The position numbers and the translations under genes were made by a program. A DNA stretch of 64,000 nucleotides from Geothrix paludis (GTDB lineage Bacteria > Acidobacteriota > Holophagae > Holophagales > Holophagaceae): the NCBI RefSeq assembly GCF_022808815.1, contig NZ_JAKZLC010000001.1:1152249-1216248 (forward strand), in the 5' to 3' direction. The notes beneath the pieces were generated by a model. That model was not told the DNA's origin. It made no database searches and saw nothing but the letters and a program-made list of their open reading frames with translations. Shown piece by piece: positions 61,684 to 64,000 of this stretch (position 1 is its first letter; each line of letters begins with the position of its first letter).

Positions 61684-61822
61684 GGAGACAGGATTAACAG
61701 GATTAGAAGGATTAACAGGATTAAAAGCGCAAGAACTGTTCAGATGCTCGGTAGGCTTTCATCCAGTTCATCTGCTCTTTTATCCTGTTAATCCAGCTTT
61801 TCATCCTGTTAATCCTGTCCCC
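61684..61822. repeat. Intergenic inverted-repeat element (GGATTAACAGGATT type)
   Basis: The left arm 61684-61729 (GACAGGATTAACAGGATT repeated after a short spacer) and right arm 61777-61822 are nearly perfect reverse complements over about 46 bp, with a 47-bp loop. It lies between the convergent zinc-ribbon and malate synthase genes and reaches 10 bp from the latter's stop. Confidence 0.85.
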
Positions 61823-61831
61823 GCTCTTTCC

Positions 61832-63700
61832 TCAGAAGTCCAGGTTCTCGGTGATGCGGGTTCCGTTCTTGCTGAAGGTCTGGAGGAAGGTGGCGATGCG
61901 CGTCTCGGCCTCGGGCAGGCGCTCGACGCCCAGGTTCAGGTTGAGCAGGTCCACGTACCAGGGGGCCTTCACGGGGCTGTTGACGTAGGCCTGGACGATG
62001 GCCCGGGCCACGGGAAGGGTGGTGTCCTTGGAGTCGTCGTGGACGTCGCGGTTGCTGGCTTTGCGGAGCTTGGCGTACTCCTCGTCCACCAACCGGGCGA
62101 AGAGGGCCGGCGTCAGCGTGTCTCCGACGGCCGTGCCCGTGGCGGCATCGGCCTCCGTGAAGGCGGCGCCCTTGTGCAGCCACTCCCAGAGGATGGAGAG
62201 GCGGATCTCGCCCGTGGCCATGTCCTCCATCAGGTAGAGCACGTCGTCGTTGCCGAAGAAGTCTGCGGGCTTCAGCGCCGCGGCCTGGAAGCCACGCAGG
62301 AAGGCGTTGCCGTATTGGAGCGCCACGGAGAGCAGGTCGCGCGCCCCGGCGATGGTGCGAGGGGCCTTCTCCAGCATCATCAGGCCGGCGGCGTCCTCGG
62401 GGGCGTAGGTGAGGGCCGGGAAGGCGCGGCCCATCTGGTTCTCCTGACCCACCTTCTCCCACACAGGCCGCACGATGTGGACCATCTTCCAGTGGGCCAC
62501 CCACTTGCCCGAGGCGCCCTCGCGCTGCTCGCGCTCGGCGCCGGCCACGGCGCGCTTCATGCTGGCGGTAACGCCGGCCTCGCTACCCACGGGGATGTTG
62601 GGCTCCATGCCGCCCTGCCAGAGGGCGAAGCGGCCGTTCCGGTCCGGCGTGTTCATGGCCCGGCGCACGCGGTCCTCGTAGGTCCGCATGTAGCCGTAGG
62701 TCATGGTGATCGAGCTGATGTCCGGATTCACGAAGGCCTTGTCCCAGGCCAGGGCGTCCGAGACGCTGTTGATGTAGTCCCAGCGGCCCGTGTTGAAGCC
62801 CACGAAGTGCGGCGCCAGCGCCGCGCGGATCTCCATGAGCTGGTAGCACTGCTCCAGCTGCTCCACCAGCACGTAGGCCTTGATGGTGCCCACCTCCAGG
62901 CCCAGGTGCTCCTCCAGGGCCACCAGCATGGCGTTGAAGAGGGCCGCGTCCTCGGCGGTCTGGGTCTTGGGGAGGTAAAGCACGAGGCTGCGGCCCACGG
63001 CGCGGAGGCGCGCGTGGTTGTTCACCACGTAGAGCACCATGTCGGCAATGGACGCGGAGAACCCATGGCCGTTCCGCCGGATGTGGCGGTCCTCCAGGTG
63101 CAGGCCCCGCACGCGGTAGATGACGGTGGTGAAGTCCAGCTGCTTCCGCCAGTCCTCGATGATCGGGTGGCCGAAGAACCCCTTCGCCCACTGGTTCATC
63201 TCGCGGCTGACCTCCTCGGCCACCTCCAGGAAGAGCGGGTCCCGGGCGATGGCCAGCTTGAGGTTCCGGTGGTTGTCCAGGGACATGGTGTCCACCTGGC
63301 CCAGGGCGTCCTCGCCGTCGAACATCCAGCCGTCGGCGCCGGAGAGCAGGGCGTAGGCCACGTTGCGGATGCCGGAGCGGGTGTCCGAGCGCGGCTTGGT
63401 GGCCGGGCCCGTGCCCTGGATCCACTGGCGCTGGAGGTCTGGCGGGATCACCGCGCCGTCGAAGTTGCCGACCCGGGCGTCGGCCACCGTGAACGGCTTG
63501 CCCGGGATCAGGGCCGCGGGATCCAGGAAGCCGATGCGCTCGCCGGCCTCGGCCCGCTGCTTGCGCCGGGCCAGCCGGGCGGCCATGCGCTCCCGGCGCT
63601 GGTCATCCAGGGGTGCCAGCGCTTCCATGGCGCGGATCGCCTCCGGCGTGTAGACATCCGGATAGGTGGACAGGACGGCGTCGCGGAATTCGAGGGTCAT
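61832..63700 (-). CDS. aceB: Malate synthase
   Basis: The protein has 622 residues from the ATG at 63700. Family blocks are clear: WMFDGEDALGQ (metal-binding Glu/Asp), YRVRGLHLEDRHIRRNG (catalytic Arg), SLVLYLPKTQTAEDAALFN, and KAYVLVEQLEQCYQLMEIRAALAPHFVGFNTGRWDYI. It condenses glyoxylate and acetyl-CoA to malate in the glyoxylate shunt. It is about 90 residues longer than typical malate synthase A (about 530), with the extra length spread toward the C-terminus. Four TTGACA-type repeats lie upstream. Confidence 0.88.
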   Translation of the reverse strand: MTLEFRDAVLSTYPDVYTPEAIRAMEALAPLDDQRRERMAARLARRKQRAEAGERIGFLDPAALIPGKPFTVADARVGNFDGAVIPPDLQRQWIQGTGPATKPRSDTRSGIRNVAYALLSGADGWMFDGEDALGQVDTMSLDNHRNLKLAIARDPLFLEVAEEVSREMNQWAKGFFGHPIIEDWRKQLDFTTVIYRVRGLHLEDRHIRRNGHGFSASIADMVLYVVNNHARLRAVGRSLVLYLPKTQTAEDAALFNAMLVALEEHLGLEVGTIKAYVLVEQLEQCYQLMEIRAALAPHFVGFNTGRWDYINSVSDALAWDKAFVNPDISSITMTYGYMRTYEDRVRRAMNTPDRNGRFALWQGGMEPNIPVGSEAGVTASMKRAVAGAEREQREGASGKWVAHWKMVHIVRPVWEKVGQENQMGRAFPALTYAPEDAAGLMMLEKAPRTIAGARDLLSVALQYGNAFLRGFQAAALKPADFFGNDDVLYLMEDMATGEIRLSILWEWLHKGAAFTEADAATGTAVGDTLTPALFARLVDEEYAKLRKASNRDVHDDSKDTTLPVARAIVQAYVNSPVKAPWYVDLLNLNLGVERLPEAETRIATFLQTFSKNGTRITENLDF

Positions 63701-63780
63701 GGCGGGTCTCCCTTCGGAACATCGGCAGGACAGGTGCATCCATTCTTGCGGATCGGAGGTGCCTTCACCCCTCGAGTGCG

Positions 63781-63837
63781 TGTCAATCAAGTGCGCGTGT
63801 CAAACGCATGTCAATCACAAGGCATCCGGGTGTCAAT
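63781..63837 (-). promoter_or_regulatory. Four TTGACA repeats upstream of malate synthase
   Basis: On the minus strand TTGACA occurs at 63836-63831, 63814-63809, 63803-63798 and 63786-63781, each preceded by RT/GT and followed by C/T-G/S-C, in a 57-bp segment between the malate synthase gene and the next gene's stop. They may be regulator half-sites and/or -35 boxes. No matching -10 was assigned. Confidence 0.4.
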
Positions 63838-63843
63838 CGGCGT

Positions 63844-64000
63844 TCATGGCCGCAGGGACATGCCCACCTTCACCAGGCGGCAGGCCCGGGCGGCGGCGGC
63901 CTCCACCAAGGCCGCGCCCTGCCCCATGCAGTCTTCGAGGCTCATGGGCTGGGGCACCGTGGTGGCCAGGGCATCGATGCCGTGGCCCAGCACGTCGTCC
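63844..64000 (-). CDS. 3' end of an unidentified gene (partial)
   Basis: The last 51 codons of a minus-strand ORF run in from the window edge: DDVLGHGIDALATTVPQPM ... LVEAAAARACRLVKVGMSLRP, stop TGA at 63846-63844. The codon pattern is strongly coding. The fragment is too short to assign a family. It is upstream of, and in the same direction as, the malate synthase gene. Confidence 0.6.
   Translation of the reverse strand, partial: DDVLGHGIDALATTVPQPMSLEDCMGQGAALVEAAAARACRLVKVGMSLRP

Noticed and set aside
63781-63839. CRISPR-like array at the TGTCAA repeats
   Set aside because: The repeats are only 6-8 bp and the spacing is irregular (11-22 bp). No cas genes are present.

Overview
This window looks like chromosome of a high-GC, Gram-negative, protein-degrading heterotroph. 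The best guess is an acidobacterium of the Holophaga/Geothrix type. That rests on high GC with strong third-position bias, three tandem S46 dipeptidyl-peptidases, M4, M6 and M28 secreted peptidases, a TonB receptor with a carboxypeptidase-regulatory-like N-domain, several MacB-type permeases, and many long intergenic inverted repeats. No 16S or database search was available, so the taxonomy is inference.

Layout. 0.1-10.7 kb: lepA, a two-receiver response regulator overlapping a secreted M6 peptidase gene, an M28 peptidase, a tandem-FKBP isomerase, a methyltransferase, a long RelA/SpoT enzyme and a CoA-type Nudix hydrolase. 10.7-10.9 kb: a 272-bp element with perfect 20-bp inverted ends. 10.9-20 kb: an M4 peptidase, then a copper/silver export operon read leftward (small Cys-rich secreted protein, CusC-, CusB- and CusA-like proteins, two secreted YHS proteins) ending in a clear terminator. 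20-27.2 kb: FAD oxidoreductase, omega-amidase, secreted unknown, and a complete adaptor/ATPase/permease/permease (MacAB-like) operon.

27.2-33.8 kb is an accessory island of small unrelated genes, all on the minus strand (P-loop kinase, DUF1801, SnoaL, three other small proteins, two methyltransferases, an AT-rich PIN protein). At least three of its gene ends carry a homologous 123-124 bp sequence bounded by GCCTAAC-like and GTTAGGC-like core sites. These match the architecture of integron attC sites, so the region reads as a partly decayed integron cassette array with no integrase in view. The PIN gene is the cleanest cassette.

33.9-50.3 kb: Tat-exported aldo/keto reductase, DNPH1-like hydrolase, the S46 triplet, an outer-membrane protein, a TonB receptor, a second efflux operon (adaptor plus two permeases, no ATPase) and OsmC. 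50.4-54.4 kb: a metallo-beta-lactamase-fold hydrolase, a MazEF-type pair, a DUF2975/XRE pair and an aromatic amino acid decarboxylase. 54.5-61.2 kb: a candidate proline attenuator (proline-rich leader ORF plus intrinsic terminator) ahead of proBA, then an aminotransferase and an unusual glutamate-cysteine-ligase-like/M20 peptidase fusion. 61.4-64 kb: a small zinc-ribbon protein, malate synthase with repeated TTGACA motifs upstream, and the 3' end of one more gene.

The two observations most worth following are the integrase-less cassette array and the proBA leader peptide/terminator. Eight intergenic inverted-repeat elements of several families are also annotated; two of them are copies of each other.
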